Positions 38,967 through 50,000 of a DNA stretch of 64,000 bases are shown in pieces (the first letter of the stretch is position 1; each line of letters starts with the position of its first letter). Made by a program: the position numbers and the translations under genes. The DNA comes from Mesorhizobium sp. WSM3862 (GTDB lineage: Bacteria > Pseudomonadota > Alphaproteobacteria > Rhizobiales > Rhizobiaceae), in assembly GCF_002294985.1 (NCBI RefSeq), contig NZ_NSGE01000007.1, positions 62,001-126,000 on the forward strand. The letters are read 5' to 3'. The notes below the pieces were generated by a model. It did no database searches, had not been told where the DNA came from, and was given only the letters and a program-made list of their open reading frames with translations.

Positions 38967-40498
38967 CCGAACTGATCTTGAAGTCCGGCAGCGCGACGCT
39001 TGCCGACTGGCGCGCCATCTATCGCGGCGCCGTGCCGAAGCTCGACGATGCCTGCCAGCCGAAGATCAAGGCCAGCGCCGAAGCCGTTGCCCGCATCATC
39101 GCCAAAGGCGAGCCGGTCTACGGCATCAACACCGGCTTCGGTAAGCTCGCCAGCGTTCGCATTCCGGCAAACGATCTTGAAACGCTGCAACGCAACATCG
39201 TGCTTTCCCACGCCGCGGGCGTCGGCGAACCGATGCCGGCCCCCGTGGTGCGGCTGATGATGGCGTTGAAGCTGGCGAGCCTCGCCCAGGGCGCTTCCGG
39301 CGTGCGCGCCGAGACCATCGACCTGCTCCAGGGGATGCTCGCCAACGACGTCATTCCGGTGGTGCCGGTGCAAGGTTCGGTCGGCGCCTCGGGCGACCTC
39401 GCGCCGCTCGCGCATATGACGGCGGTCATGATCGGCGTCGGTGAATGTTTTACCCCGCATGGTCGCTTCCCGGCCAAGGTCGCCTTCGTCTCGCATGGGC
39501 TGGAACCGGTCACGCTCGTTGCCAAGGAGGGCCTGGCGCTGCTCAACGGCACCCAGTTCTCGACCGCCTTCGCGCTCGCCGGCCTGTTCGAAGCCGAGAC
39601 GCTCTACCAGTCGGCGCTGGTCGCCGGCGCCCTGTCGACCGATGCTGCCCGCGGCTCCGACGCGCCTTTCGACCCGCGCATTCATCTGTTGCGCAAGCAT
39701 CGCGGCCAGATCGAGACCGCGGACGCGTTGCGCAATCTGATGGCCGGCAGCGCCATTCGTGAATCGCACCGCGTTGGCGACGAGCGCGTGCAGGATCCAT
39801 ACTGCCTGCGCTGCCAGCCGCAGGTGATGGGCGCCGCGCTCGACGTCCTGCGCAAGGCGGCCGACACGCTCGAGACCGAAGCCAACGGCGTCACCGACAA
39901 CCCGCTGATCTTCGCCGAGGACGACACCGCGCTCTCGGGCGGCAATTTTCACGCCGAGCCGGTGGCCTTTGCCGCCGACATGATCGCGCTTGCGGTTTGC
40001 GAGATCGGCTCGCTGTCGGAGCGGCGCATCGCCATGCTGGTCGATCCGGCGCTCTCCGGCATGCCAGCATTTCTGACGCCGAAGCCTGGCCTCAATTCCG
40101 GTTTCATGATCCCCCAGGTGACGGCGGCGGCGCTCGTTTCGGAAAACAAGCAGAAGGCTTATCCGGCGAGCGTCGATTCCATCCCGACCTCGGCCAACCA
40201 GGAAGACCATGTCTCGATGGCTGCGCACGCGGCGCGCCGCCTGCTCGGCATGATCGAGAATGCAACGGCCGTCGTCGGCATCGAGCTGTTGGCAGCCGCG
40301 CAAGGCTGCGATTTCCACGCCCCGCTCGCCTCGAGCGAAGCGCTGGAAACGGTGCGCAAACTGGTCCGAGCCGAGGTGCCGCATCTCGATAACGACCGGC
40401 ATTTCCACCCCGACATGGAAAAGGCGATCGCCCTGGTCCGCAGCGGCGCCGCGGTTAAGGCGGCGGCTGCGGTGGCGCTGCCGGGGATTGCGTCATGA
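38963..40498 (+). CDS. hutH: Histidine ammonia-lyase
   Basis: A 511-residue lyase that deaminates histidine to urocanate using the MIO cofactor formed from Ala142-Ser143-Gly144 (VGASGDLAPL). Other active-site motifs are YGINTGFGKLA, RVGDERVQDPYCLRCQPQV, TDNPLIF and NQEDHVSM. The length is standard (about 510). Its ATG overlaps the hutI stop by four bases. A long palindromic repeat starts two bases after its stop codon, between it and hutG. Confidence 0.97.
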   Translation: MTELILKSGSATLADWRAIYRGAVPKLDDACQPKIKASAEAVARIIAKGEPVYGINTGFGKLASVRIPANDLETLQRNIVLSHAAGVGEPMPAPVVRLMMALKLASLAQGASGVRAETIDLLQGMLANDVIPVVPVQGSVGASGDLAPLAHMTAVMIGVGECFTPHGRFPAKVAFVSHGLEPVTLVAKEGLALLNGTQFSTAFALAGLFEAETLYQSALVAGALSTDAARGSDAPFDPRIHLLRKHRGQIETADALRNLMAGSAIRESHRVGDERVQDPYCLRCQPQVMGAALDVLRKAADTLETEANGVTDNPLIFAEDDTALSGGNFHAEPVAFAADMIALAVCEIGSLSERRIAMLVDPALSGMPAFLTPKPGLNSGFMIPQVTAAALVSENKQKAYPASVDSIPTSANQEDHVSMAAHAARRLLGMIENATAVVGIELLAAAQGCDFHAPLASSEALETVRKLVRAEVPHLDNDRHFHPDMEKAIALVRSGAAVKAAAAVALPGIAS

Positions 40499-40500
40499 GA

Positions 40501-40660
40501 CGCCCCTCTCTGTCCTGCCGGACATCTCCCCCACAAGGGGGGAGATTGGCAACTTTGGCGCCCCGCTCCTTCTTGCAACGTGGACGATTGGCGAAAGCCG
40601 GCGTGATATCTGATCTCCCCCCTCGTGGGGGAGATGTCCGGCAGGACAGAGGGGGGCGCC
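40501..40660. repeat. Long palindromic intergenic repeat, copy 2, inside the hut operon
   Basis: A 160-bp element with ends CTCTCTGTCCTGCCGGACAT and GATGTCCGGCAGGACAGAGG, inner arms CTCCCCCACAAGGGGGGAG and the mirrored CTCCCCCCTCGTGGGGGAG, and GATTGGCGAAAGCCGG in the middle. It is the best preserved of the copies. It fills nearly the whole hutH-hutG gap and could fold into a long hairpin in the operon mRNA. Confidence 0.8.
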
Positions 40661-40688
40661 GTAGAGCTCCAACCCGTGGAGAGCTCCA

Positions 40689-41504
40689 ATGACCACGCCC
40701 TGGCTCACCATCACACGCGGTACGGCGCCGCTGCTGGTCTCGATCCCGCACACCGGCATAGATCTTGCGGGCCTCGACAGCCGGTTGGTCTCGCCGTGGC
40801 TCGGCCGCCGCGACTGCGACTGGTGGATCGACAAGCTGTACGACTTCGCGAACGATCTTGGCGCCACGGTCGTCCACACCGCCATCTCGCGCACCGTCAT
40901 CGACGTCAACCGCGACCCCTCCGGCGTCTCGCTTTATCCTGGACAGGCGACGACCACGCTCTGCCCCACCGACACGTTTGATGGCGATCCGCTCTACCGC
41001 ATGGGCGAGGAGCCGACGCCGTCCGAGATCGACCGGCGCCGCGAGACTTACTTCGCGCCTTACCATGCCGCACTGCAGGCTGAGATCGACCGGCTGCGCG
41101 GCATGCATGAGAAGATCGTGCTGTATGATTGCCATTCGATCCGCTCGGTGCTGCCGCGCCTGTTCGAAGGCACGCTGCCGGTGTTCAATCTCGGCACCAA
41201 TGACGGCAAGAGCACCGAACCATCGCTGCAGGAAAAGGTAGCCGCCATCCTCGCGGCGAGCAGCCAGTCCTGGGTGGTCAATGGGCGCTTCAAGGGCGGC
41301 TGGATCACCAGAAGTTTCGGCCGGCCGCAGAGCGGCGTCCATGCGCTGCAGATGGAGCTCTCGAACCGCGGCTATATGCGCGAGCCGTCGGAAAAGGGCG
41401 CGCCAGACAACTGGCCGGTGCCTTACGACCCAACCTACGCGGCGCCGATCCGCGCCACGCTGAAAACCATTCTCGAAACCGCGATTGCCTGGGCCGCGCG
41501 CTGA
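40689..41504 (+). CDS. hutG: N-formylglutamate deformylase
   Basis: A 271-residue hydrolase that releases formate and glutamate from N-formylglutamate, the last step of this histidine pathway. SIPHTGIDLAGLD is the family start; VIDVNRDPSGVSLYPGQ and LYDCHSIRSVLPRLFEG carry likely metal and catalytic residues. GGAGAG lies upstream of the ATG. It is separated from hutH by a palindromic repeat, and hutU follows 37 bp downstream. Confidence 0.95.
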   Translation: MTTPWLTITRGTAPLLVSIPHTGIDLAGLDSRLVSPWLGRRDCDWWIDKLYDFANDLGATVVHTAISRTVIDVNRDPSGVSLYPGQATTTLCPTDTFDGDPLYRMGEEPTPSEIDRRRETYFAPYHAALQAEIDRLRGMHEKIVLYDCHSIRSVLPRLFEGTLPVFNLGTNDGKSTEPSLQEKVAAILAASSQSWVVNGRFKGGWITRSFGRPQSGVHALQMELSNRGYMREPSEKGAPDNWPVPYDPTYAAPIRATLKTILETAIAWAAR

Positions 41505-41541
41505 CGCTCCCGCCGCACCTGATCGAAAGGGAACTGCCGAC

Positions 41542-43212
41542 ATGACCGACCCTCGCCACAACATCCGTGAAGTCCGCGCGCCGCGCGGCGATAAGCTCAA
41601 CGCCCGCTATTGGACGACCGAGGCGCCGCTGCGCATGCTGATGAACAATCTCGATCCGGAGGTCGCCGAGAACCCGAACGAGCTCGTGGTCTATGGCGGC
41701 ATCGGCCGGGCGGCGCGCACCTGGAACGATTTCGACCGCATCGCCGCGTCACTGAAGACGCTCGGCGAGGACGAGACGCTCTTGGTGCAGTCGGGCAAGC
41801 CGGTCGGCGTCTTCCGCACCCACAAGGACGCGCCGCGCGTCTTGATCGCCAATTCCAACATCGTGCCGCACTGGGCGACCTGGGAAAAATTCAACGACCT
41901 CGATAGGAAGGGCCTGATGATGTACGGCCAGATGACGGCCGGTTCCTGGATCTATATCGGCACGCAAGGCATCGTTCAGGGCACCTACGAGACCTTCGTC
42001 GAGGCCGGCCGCCAGCACTATGGCGGCAATCTCAAGGGCAAGTGGATCCTGACCGCCGGCCTCGGCGGCATGGGCGGCGCCCAGCCTCTGGCCGCTGTCA
42101 TGGCCGGCGCCTCCTGCCTCGCCATCGAATGCAATCCGGACTCGATCGACTTCCGCTTGCGCACTCGCTACCTCGATGAGAAGGCCGAAACGCTCGACGA
42201 GGCGATGGAAATGATCGAGCGCTGGACCAAGGCCGGCGAGGCGAAGTCCGTCGGCCTGCTCGGCAATGCCGCCGAGATCGTGCCGGAGATGTTCAGGCGT
42301 GGGATCCGCCCCGATATCCTCACCGACCAGACCTCGGCGCATGACCCGATCAACGGCTATCTGCCCAAGGGCTGGACCATGGCCGAATGGCGCGAGAAGC
42401 GCGTCAGTGATCCGAAGGCGGTGGAGAAGGCGGCGCGCGCGTCGATGCGCGAGCATGTCGAGGCGATGGTGGCGTTCTGGAACGCCGGCGTGCCGACGCT
42501 CGACTACGGTAACAACATCCGCCAGGTCGCCAAGGACGAGGGTTTCGAAAATGCCTTCGCCTTCCCCGGCTTCGTGCCGGCTTACATCCGTCCGCTGTTC
42601 TGCCGCGGCATCGGCCCGTTCCGCTGGGCTGCGCTCTCGGGCGATCCGGAAGATATCTACAAGACCGACGCCAAGGTGCGCGAACTCACCCCTGGCAACA
42701 CGCATCTGCACAATTGGCTCGACATGGCGCGCGAGCGCATCTCCTTCCAGGGCCTGCCGGCGCGCATCTGCTGGGTCGGGCTTGGCGACCGCCATCGATT
42801 GGGGCTCGCCTTCAACGAAATGGTGGCCAAGGGCGAGCTCAAGGCGCCGGTCGTCATTGGCCGCGACCATCTCGATTCCGGCTCGGTCGCCTCGCCGAAC
42901 CGCGAGACCGAGGCGATGAAGGATGGCTCCGACGCCATTTCCGACTGGCCGCTGCTCAACGCGCTGCTCAACACCGCGTCCGGCGCCACCTGGGTCTCGC
43001 TGCATCACGGCGGCGGCGTCGGCATGGGCTTCTCGCAGCATGCCGGCATGGTGATCGTCGCCGACGGAACGCCTGACGCGGCCAGGCGCCTGGAGCGCGT
43101 GCTGTGGAACGACCCGGCGACCGGCGTCATGCGTCACGCCGATGCCGGTTACGACATCGCCATCGAGTGCGCGAAGGAGCACCAGCTCAACCTGCCGGGC
43201 ATTTTGGGTTGA
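41542..43212 (+). CDS. hutU: Urocanate hydratase
   Basis: A 556-residue urocanase, which adds water to urocanate to give imidazolone propionate using tightly bound NAD+. Features are YGGIGRAARTW, NAD-binding LTAGLGGMGGAQPLA, TDQTSAHDP, and ARICWVGLGDRHRLGLAFNE with the active-site Cys. The length is standard (about 555). AAAGGG precedes the ATG at 41542; the short open frame upstream lies in the hutG end. It is followed by the HutD gene. Confidence 0.97.
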   Translation: MTDPRHNIREVRAPRGDKLNARYWTTEAPLRMLMNNLDPEVAENPNELVVYGGIGRAARTWNDFDRIAASLKTLGEDETLLVQSGKPVGVFRTHKDAPRVLIANSNIVPHWATWEKFNDLDRKGLMMYGQMTAGSWIYIGTQGIVQGTYETFVEAGRQHYGGNLKGKWILTAGLGGMGGAQPLAAVMAGASCLAIECNPDSIDFRLRTRYLDEKAETLDEAMEMIERWTKAGEAKSVGLLGNAAEIVPEMFRRGIRPDILTDQTSAHDPINGYLPKGWTMAEWREKRVSDPKAVEKAARASMREHVEAMVAFWNAGVPTLDYGNNIRQVAKDEGFENAFAFPGFVPAYIRPLFCRGIGPFRWAALSGDPEDIYKTDAKVRELTPGNTHLHNWLDMARERISFQGLPARICWVGLGDRHRLGLAFNEMVAKGELKAPVVIGRDHLDSGSVASPNRETEAMKDGSDAISDWPLLNALLNTASGATWVSLHHGGGVGMGFSQHAGMVIVADGTPDAARRLERVLWNDPATGVMRHADAGYDIAIECAKEHQLNLPGILG

Positions 43213-43216
43213 GGCG

Positions 43217-43804
43217 ATGCGCATCCTTCGTGCCGCCGGCTATCGCGTCATGCCGTGGAAGAACGGCGGCGGCACGACCACCGAGATCGCCGTCTCGCCT
43301 GATGGCGCCGGTCTCGAGGATTTCGACTGGCGCATCTCCATGGCGCGCGTCGAGACCAGCGGGCCATTCTCCAGCTTTGCCGGCATCGACCGCACGCTGT
43401 CGGTGCTGGAAGGCGACGGCATTATGCTCGACATCGCCTCTCGACCGCCGGCGCGGCTGACGCCGGCCTCGGCGCCGCTTCCTTTTCCCGGCGACGTGCC
43501 GACCCGCGCCACGTTGATGGGCGGCCCGATCACCGATCTCAACGTCATGAGCCGCCGCGGCTGCATCAGCCATACGGTCGAGCGCTTGCCTGTTTCGGGT
43601 GAAGTCGAGATAAGGTCGACCGACGGCACGACGATTATCTTGCCGGTTGGCGGTGGCGTCACAGTCCTCACGGACACCGCTGCCAGCCTCGGACCGCTTG
43701 ATGCGCTCGTCCTCGATCAGCAGAGCCAGAAACTGCGCCTCCAGCCTGAAGGGCATGAGCTGATTTTTGTGATCCGCCTGCGCGTCACCGCCGCCAATGG
43801 TTAA
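43217..43804 (+). CDS. hutD: HutD family protein
   Basis: A 195-residue cupin-fold HutD protein. MPWKNGGGTTTEIAVSPDGA, FDWRISMARVETSGPFSSFA and GIDRTLSVLEGDG are the family signature. HutD in Pseudomonas tunes expression of the hut genes, apparently by controlling the inducing level of intermediates; its exact activity is unsettled. The ATG at 43217 lies four bases after the hutU stop with GAGG just before. It is the last gene of the plus-strand arm. Confidence 0.92.
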   Translation: MRILRAAGYRVMPWKNGGGTTTEIAVSPDGAGLEDFDWRISMARVETSGPFSSFAGIDRTLSVLEGDGIMLDIASRPPARLTPASAPLPFPGDVPTRATLMGGPITDLNVMSRRGCISHTVERLPVSGEVEIRSTDGTTIILPVGGGVTVLTDTAASLGPLDALVLDQQSQKLRLQPEGHELIFVIRLRVTAANG

Positions 43805-43990
43805 CGGCTGTTGCCAAACATGATCGCGGCGCGGGCGAAATATCGCCTGGCCCCTTGCATGTATCACGAAAAAGCCTGAATCCTTTCCCTGATCGGACCC
43901 GGGGCGGGAAGCGAGGGGCGTTCGCCCTTGAGTTGTCGAAAGGGGACGCCCCTGTCATGGAGCGCGAACAAACTTTCGGCCGAACCTGCC

Positions 43991-44006
43991 ATGCAACAGA
44001 TTGCAT
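43991..44006. promoter_or_regulatory. Dyad in the 270-bp region upstream of ndvB
   Basis: ATGCAA and TTGCAT are perfect 6-bp inverted repeats around CAGA, about 70 bp before the ndvB start. The gap 43805-44074 must contain the ndvB promoter and the end of the hut transcript; no clear terminator or sigma-70 box was found. Confidence 0.3.
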
Positions 44007-44074
44007 TTGAACCGGTTTTAGGGCCATTGCCGTGGCGGTGACGCCGCATCGCGCCCCGCCTTACGGAATAATCA

Positions 44075-47000
44075 ATGAACATCCAGACGAATCCCGCCAA
44101 GATTGAACAAACTAGTGCCGGCTTCCCGACCGTCACGGAAGCGCCGATACGCTCCAATTTCCTGCCGGAAGACCGGCTGCGCGCGCTGGGCGCAGCACTC
44201 GCCAAGGGCGATGTCAGGGACCTGTTCGGGCTTTCGCCGTTCGAATTCCAGGCCCGCATCCGCGACAGCGCCAAGAAGATTCTCGAAGTCTACCGTTCGA
44301 CCAACGCCGCCCAGGCCAAGGGCGAGACGATCACGCCCGCGGCGCAATGGCTGCTCGACAACAACTACCTGGTCGAAGAGACCATATTTCAGGTCAAGCG
44401 CGATCTGCCGCGCCGTTTCTACCGCCAGTTGCCGACGCTCAAGCTTGCGGGCGGCACGGCGTTGCCGCGCGCCTTCGTCGTCGCCTGGAGCTATGTCGAG
44501 CATTCCGACAGCGCCGTCTCGGCGACCATGTTCAAGGCCATCGTCGAGGGCTTTCAATCGGTCGAGCCGCTGAAGATCGGCGAGCTCTGGGCGCTGCCGT
44601 CGCTGCTGCGGTTCGTGCTGATCGAAAACCTCCGACGCATCGCAGTGCGCGTCAACCGTACCAGAGAGATGCGCCAGATCGCCAACGAGGTCGCCGACCG
44701 GGTGTTGGCGACCGACGACAATGCCGACCGGACCAGGATCCTGTCGAGCTACGCCGCGCATGCGCAGGATACCACTTTCGCCACCCAGCTCCTTTATCGC
44801 CTGCGTGACGGTTCGCAGAACGCCGGCCGCGCGCTGGAATGGCTGGAGGGCGAGCTCGAGAAGACCGGCTCCGACGCCGAGGAGATCATCATCTCCGAGC
44901 ATCAGACGCTGTCCAGCGGCAACGTCACCACCGGCAACATCATCCGCGGCCTGCGCCTCATCAACGACGTCGACTGGACGGTCTGGTTCGAGGGCGTCAG
45001 CCGCATCGACACGCTGCTGCGCGAGAAGACCGATTTCGCCGCGCTCGATTTCTTCTCGCGCGATCAGTATCGCACCGCGATCGAGCAGCTTGCGCGCCGC
45101 TCCGACCTTTCCGAATTCCGCGTCGCCGAAACGGCGATCGAGCTTGCAGGCCACATGCCTGGGGTCACCGATGCGTCCGGCGTGCCGGAAACTGCCGACC
45201 CCTCCGTGCATACCGATGTCGGCTTCTTCCTGGTCGGACCGCGCCGGCCGGAGCTGGAACAGGCGATCGGCTACCGGGCTCCCTTCTATGTGACTTTCAA
45301 GCGCGCCTTTGCCGCCACCGGCTGGCTCGGCATCGTCGTGCCGGTCTTCCTGCTGACGGTGCTCCTGCTTGTGCTGTCCGGCAACGCGCTTGCCAATCTC
45401 GGCCTCTCGGCAGGGGCGATCACGCTGATGCTGGCTTTGTTCGCGGTGCCGGCAAGCGAAGGCGCGTTGGCCTTCTTCAACACCGTCGTGGCGCTCTTCC
45501 TCAAGCCGACGCGGCTCGTCGGCTATGACTATAAGCACGGCATCCCCGCCTCAGCGCGCACGCTGGTCGTCGTGCCTTCGCTCATCGGGTCGCGCGACGA
45601 CGTCGAGGAAAACATCCGCAACATCGAGGTGCATCATCTCGCCAACACGGCAGAAGAGATCCATTTCGCGCTTTTGTCCGACTGGCCGGATTCCAAAACC
45701 GAAATCGACGCAGCCGACATCGAGATCCTGCAATATGCCCGCGACGAGATCGCCAGGCTGAACGCCCGCTACCCGTCGGAAGGTGCTCCGCGCTTCTATC
45801 TTCTGCATCGCCGCCGGCTCTACAATCAGGCCCAGGGCTGCTGGATGGGCTGGGAACGCAAGCGCGGCAAGCTGCACGAGCTCAACCTTCTGCTGCGCGG
45901 CGACAGCGACACCACCTTCCTGCCGCTCGATGTGCCGCTGCCGGACAAAGTCACCTATGTGATGACGCTCGACGCCGATACGCGCACCACCCGCGACGCC
46001 GTCTCGAGCCTCGTCGGCAAGCTCGCGCATCCGCTCAACCGTCCGCATTTCGATCCGGCAAAGCGCGTCGTCACAGCCGGCTACACCATCCTGCAGCCGC
46101 GCATCACCGCCTCGCTCACCAGCGGCGACGATGCCTCCTTCTTCCAGCGCGTCTTCTCGGCCAATCGCGGTCTCGACCCGTACGTCTTTGCCGTGTCCGA
46201 CGTCTATCAGGACGTCTTCGGCGACGGCACTTTCACCGGCAAGGGCCTCTACCATATCGACGCCTTCGAAACGGCGCTGAAGGGCCGCATCGAGGAAAAC
46301 ACCATCCTCAGCCACGATTTGCTCGAAGGCGCCCTGGCGCGCGCCGCGCTCGTCACCGATGTCGAACTGGTCGAGGACTATCCGACCCGCTACTCGGTCG
46401 ACGCCTCACGCCACCACCGCTGGGCGCGCGGCGACTGGCAATTGCTCGGCTTCATGTTCGATCCGCGCTCTGGCGTTCCGGCACTGTCGCGCTGGAAGAT
46501 GGTCGATAACCTGCGCCGCTCGGTGACCCCGATCTTCTGGGTGATGGCCTGTATCGCCGGCTGGACGCTGCTGCCGTTCACGCAGGCCGCGCAGTGGCAG
46601 GCGCTGATGATCCTCAGCCTGTTCATGGCCCCGACTTTCGACATCGTCAACGGCATCCTGCCGAAGAGCGGCGACCAGACGCCTCGCGGCCATTTCTCGG
46701 CGCTGGCGCGCGACACTGTGTTCGGCACCGCGCTGGTGGCGCTGAAGGTGCTTTTGATGGCGCACCTCGCCTGGATGATGGGCGATGCCATCGTCCGCAC
46801 TCTTTACCGGCTCTTCGTCAGCCGCCAGAACCTTCTGGAGTGGCGCACCGCCTCGCAGGCGCACAAGACCGGCGGCAGCGATCTCGGCGCTTATTACAGC
46901 ATGATGTATGGCGCCGTGATCATCGGCGTGGTCGGCCTTGCCGTTCCGGTGCTGGCCGATTCCACCGGCGCGTTCGTCGCCTTCTTCTTCGCGATTTTCT

Positions 47001-50000
47001 GGATCGGCTCGCCCGCCGTCGCCTGCTGGATCAGCCGCTCGGCCGAGACCGAGGACAGGCTGCGCATTTCCGCCGCCGACATCCATGCGCTGCGCACCGT
47101 GGCGCGTCGCACCTGGCACTATTTCGAGACCTTCGTGACGGCCGAGCATCACCATCTGCCGCCCGACAATTTCCAGGAAAGCCCGGCGCCAGTGGTGGCG
47201 CCGCGCACCTCGCCGACCAACATCGGCGTCTACCTGCTCTCGGTGGTGTCGGCGCGCGACTTCGGCTGGATCAGCCTGTCGGATGCCATCACCCGCATCG
47301 ACGCCACGATGACGACCATCGAGAACATGCCGCGCGATCGCGGGCATCTCTACAATTGGTACGACACGACGACGCTGAAGCCGCTTTATCCGCTCTATAT
47401 CTCGGCGGTCGACAGCGGCAATCTCGCCGGCCATCTGGTCGCCGTGGCTGCGGCCTGTGCCGAATGGGCCGAGGCGCCTTCCGTCCACCTGCAGGGCGAT
47501 TTCGAGGGCATCCTCGATACCGTCACCATCCTCGACGAGAGCCTGGAGGAACTGCCCGACGACCGCCGCCAACTGCGGCCGCTGCGCCAGCGTCTTGCCG
47601 ACCGCCTCGACGGCATGCGCCGGGCAGTGATGACCATCAAGGCGCAGCCCGAGATGGCCTCGATCCGCACGATCAATCTCGCGGTGCTGGCCGGCGAGAT
47701 CCGCAAGCTTGCGACCGCCATCCACGTCGAGGCGGCGTCGCCCAAGAGCGACGTCATCGCCGACTGGGCGGCCAGGCTGGAGGCGACCTGCGAGGCGCAT
47801 GTGCACGATTCGCACAATGACGAAAGCGCGGTCTCGGCGCTCCGCACCAAGCTGCTCGCGCTGCGCGGGCGCTGCCGCCGCTACGCCTTCGAGATGGATT
47901 TCTCCTTCCTGATGCGGCAGGAGCGCAAGCTCCTGTCGATCGGCTATCGCGTCGAGGAGCACCAGCTCGACGAGAGCTGCTACGACCTGCTCGCCTCCGA
48001 GGCGCGGCTGACCAGCCTGTTCGGCATCGCCAAGGGCGACCTGCCGACCGAGCACTGGTTCCGGCTCGGCAGGCCGATCGTCGAGATCGGTTTCAAGGGC
48101 GCGCTGATGTCCTGGTCGGGCTCGATGTTCGAGTACCTGATGCCGCCGCTGGTGATGAAGGAGCCGCAGGGCTCGATCCTCAACCAGACCAGCAAGCTCA
48201 TCATCAAGCGCCAGATCCAGTATGCGCGCTCGAAGAACGTGCCCTGGGGCATCTCGGAAGCGGCCTACAATGCCCGCGACCGCGAGCTCACCTACCAGTA
48301 CACCAACTTCGGCGTGCCCGGCCTCGGCCTGAAGCGTGGTCTCGGCCAGAACACCGTGATCGCGCCTTACGCCACTATCCTGGCGGCGCAGTTCAATCCG
48401 CGTGAGGCGGTGCAGAACCTGATGCGGCTGCGCGCGATCGGCGCGCTCGGCCGGCACGGCTTTTACGATGCGGTCGACTTCACGCCGCAGCGCGTGCCGG
48501 AAGGCACCGACCATGCCGTCGTCCAGAACTACATGGCCCACCATTCCGGCATGTCGATCGCCGCCGTGGCGGACGCCATCTTTGAGGGTCGGCTGCGCGA
48601 ACGCTTCCACAGCGATCCGGTGATCGAGTCGGCCGAACTCCTCTTGCAGGAGAAGGCGCCGCGCGACATCCCGACCGCTACCGTCAGGACCGAGGCCGAC
48701 GAGCGCTCCAAGGATGAGACCGAGACCGAGAGCCCGGACAGCCGCATCATCCTTGACCCGATCAAGGCGCTACGCGCGACCAACGTCATGTCGAATGGCC
48801 GCTACTCGGTCATGGTCACCGCCACCGGATCCGGCTACAGCCGCTTCGGCGAGCTTGCCGTCACCCGTTGGCAACCGGACCCGAGCGAAGACCGTCTCGG
48901 TTCCTATATCTTCTTGCGCGACACCGCGACCGGCGACTGGTGGTCGGCCACCGCCGAGCCGAAGCGCGCCGAGGGCGAGCGCGTGCAGACGCTGTTTGCG
49001 GACGACAAGGCGAGCTTTACCAAATCGATCGGCTCGCTGCGTTCGGAGGTCGAGTGCATCGTCATCTCCGAAGGGAATGGCGAAGGCCGGCGCGTCACGC
49101 TTTACAATGACGGCCCCACCGACCGGCACATCGAGGTGACGTCCTTTGCCGAGCTGGTGCTGGGCAACGAAGCCTCCGACAACGCCCATCCGGCGTTCTC
49201 GAAGATGTTCGTCGAGACCGAGATCTCCGCTAACAACGGCGCGATCTTCGCCACCAGGCGCAAGCGCGAAAAGAACGAGCCCGACCTAACCATGGTGCAT
49301 TTCGTCACCGATCCGTCGGGTCCCTCGCGCGACGCCGAGGCCGAAACCGATCGCCGCGCCTTCATCGGCCGTGGCCGCACCATCGCCGACGCTGCCGCCT
49401 TCGACCCCGGCGCCCGGCTCTCCGGCAGCCACGGCTTCACGCTCGACCCAGTGGCGGCACTTCGCCGCCAGGTGCGCGTGCCGGCCAACAAGAAGATCTC
49501 GCTGACCTTCTGGACCGTCGTCGGCGCCAACCGCGGCGAGCTCGACGAGGCGATCGGCCGCCTCGATCATCAGGAGAGCTTCGCCCGCCAGGCGATGCTC
49601 GCCTGGACGCGCAGCCAGGTGCAGACGCGCCATCTCGGCCTCAGCCTGACCGATGCCGCCAATGTGCAGAAGCTGGCGCGTTACCTGATCTATCCCGATC
49701 CGTTCCTGCGTCTGCCCGCCGACTCCATCGCCTCGGGCCTCGGCCGCCAATCGAGCCTCTGGCCGACCAGCATCTCCGGCGATTTCCCGATCTTCCTGGT
49801 GCGCATCGGCGACGTCGCCGATCTCGAGATCGTCGCCCAGGCGCTGCGCTTCCAGGAATATATGCGCGCCCGCGGCATGATGATCGACTTCGTCGTCGTC
49901 AACGAGCAGGCATCCTCCTACGTGCAGGACCTGCAGCGCGCAGTGGAGACGCTGTGCGAGAACAGCCGCCTGCGTGGTCGCGAGCTTGGCCCCCGTCAGC

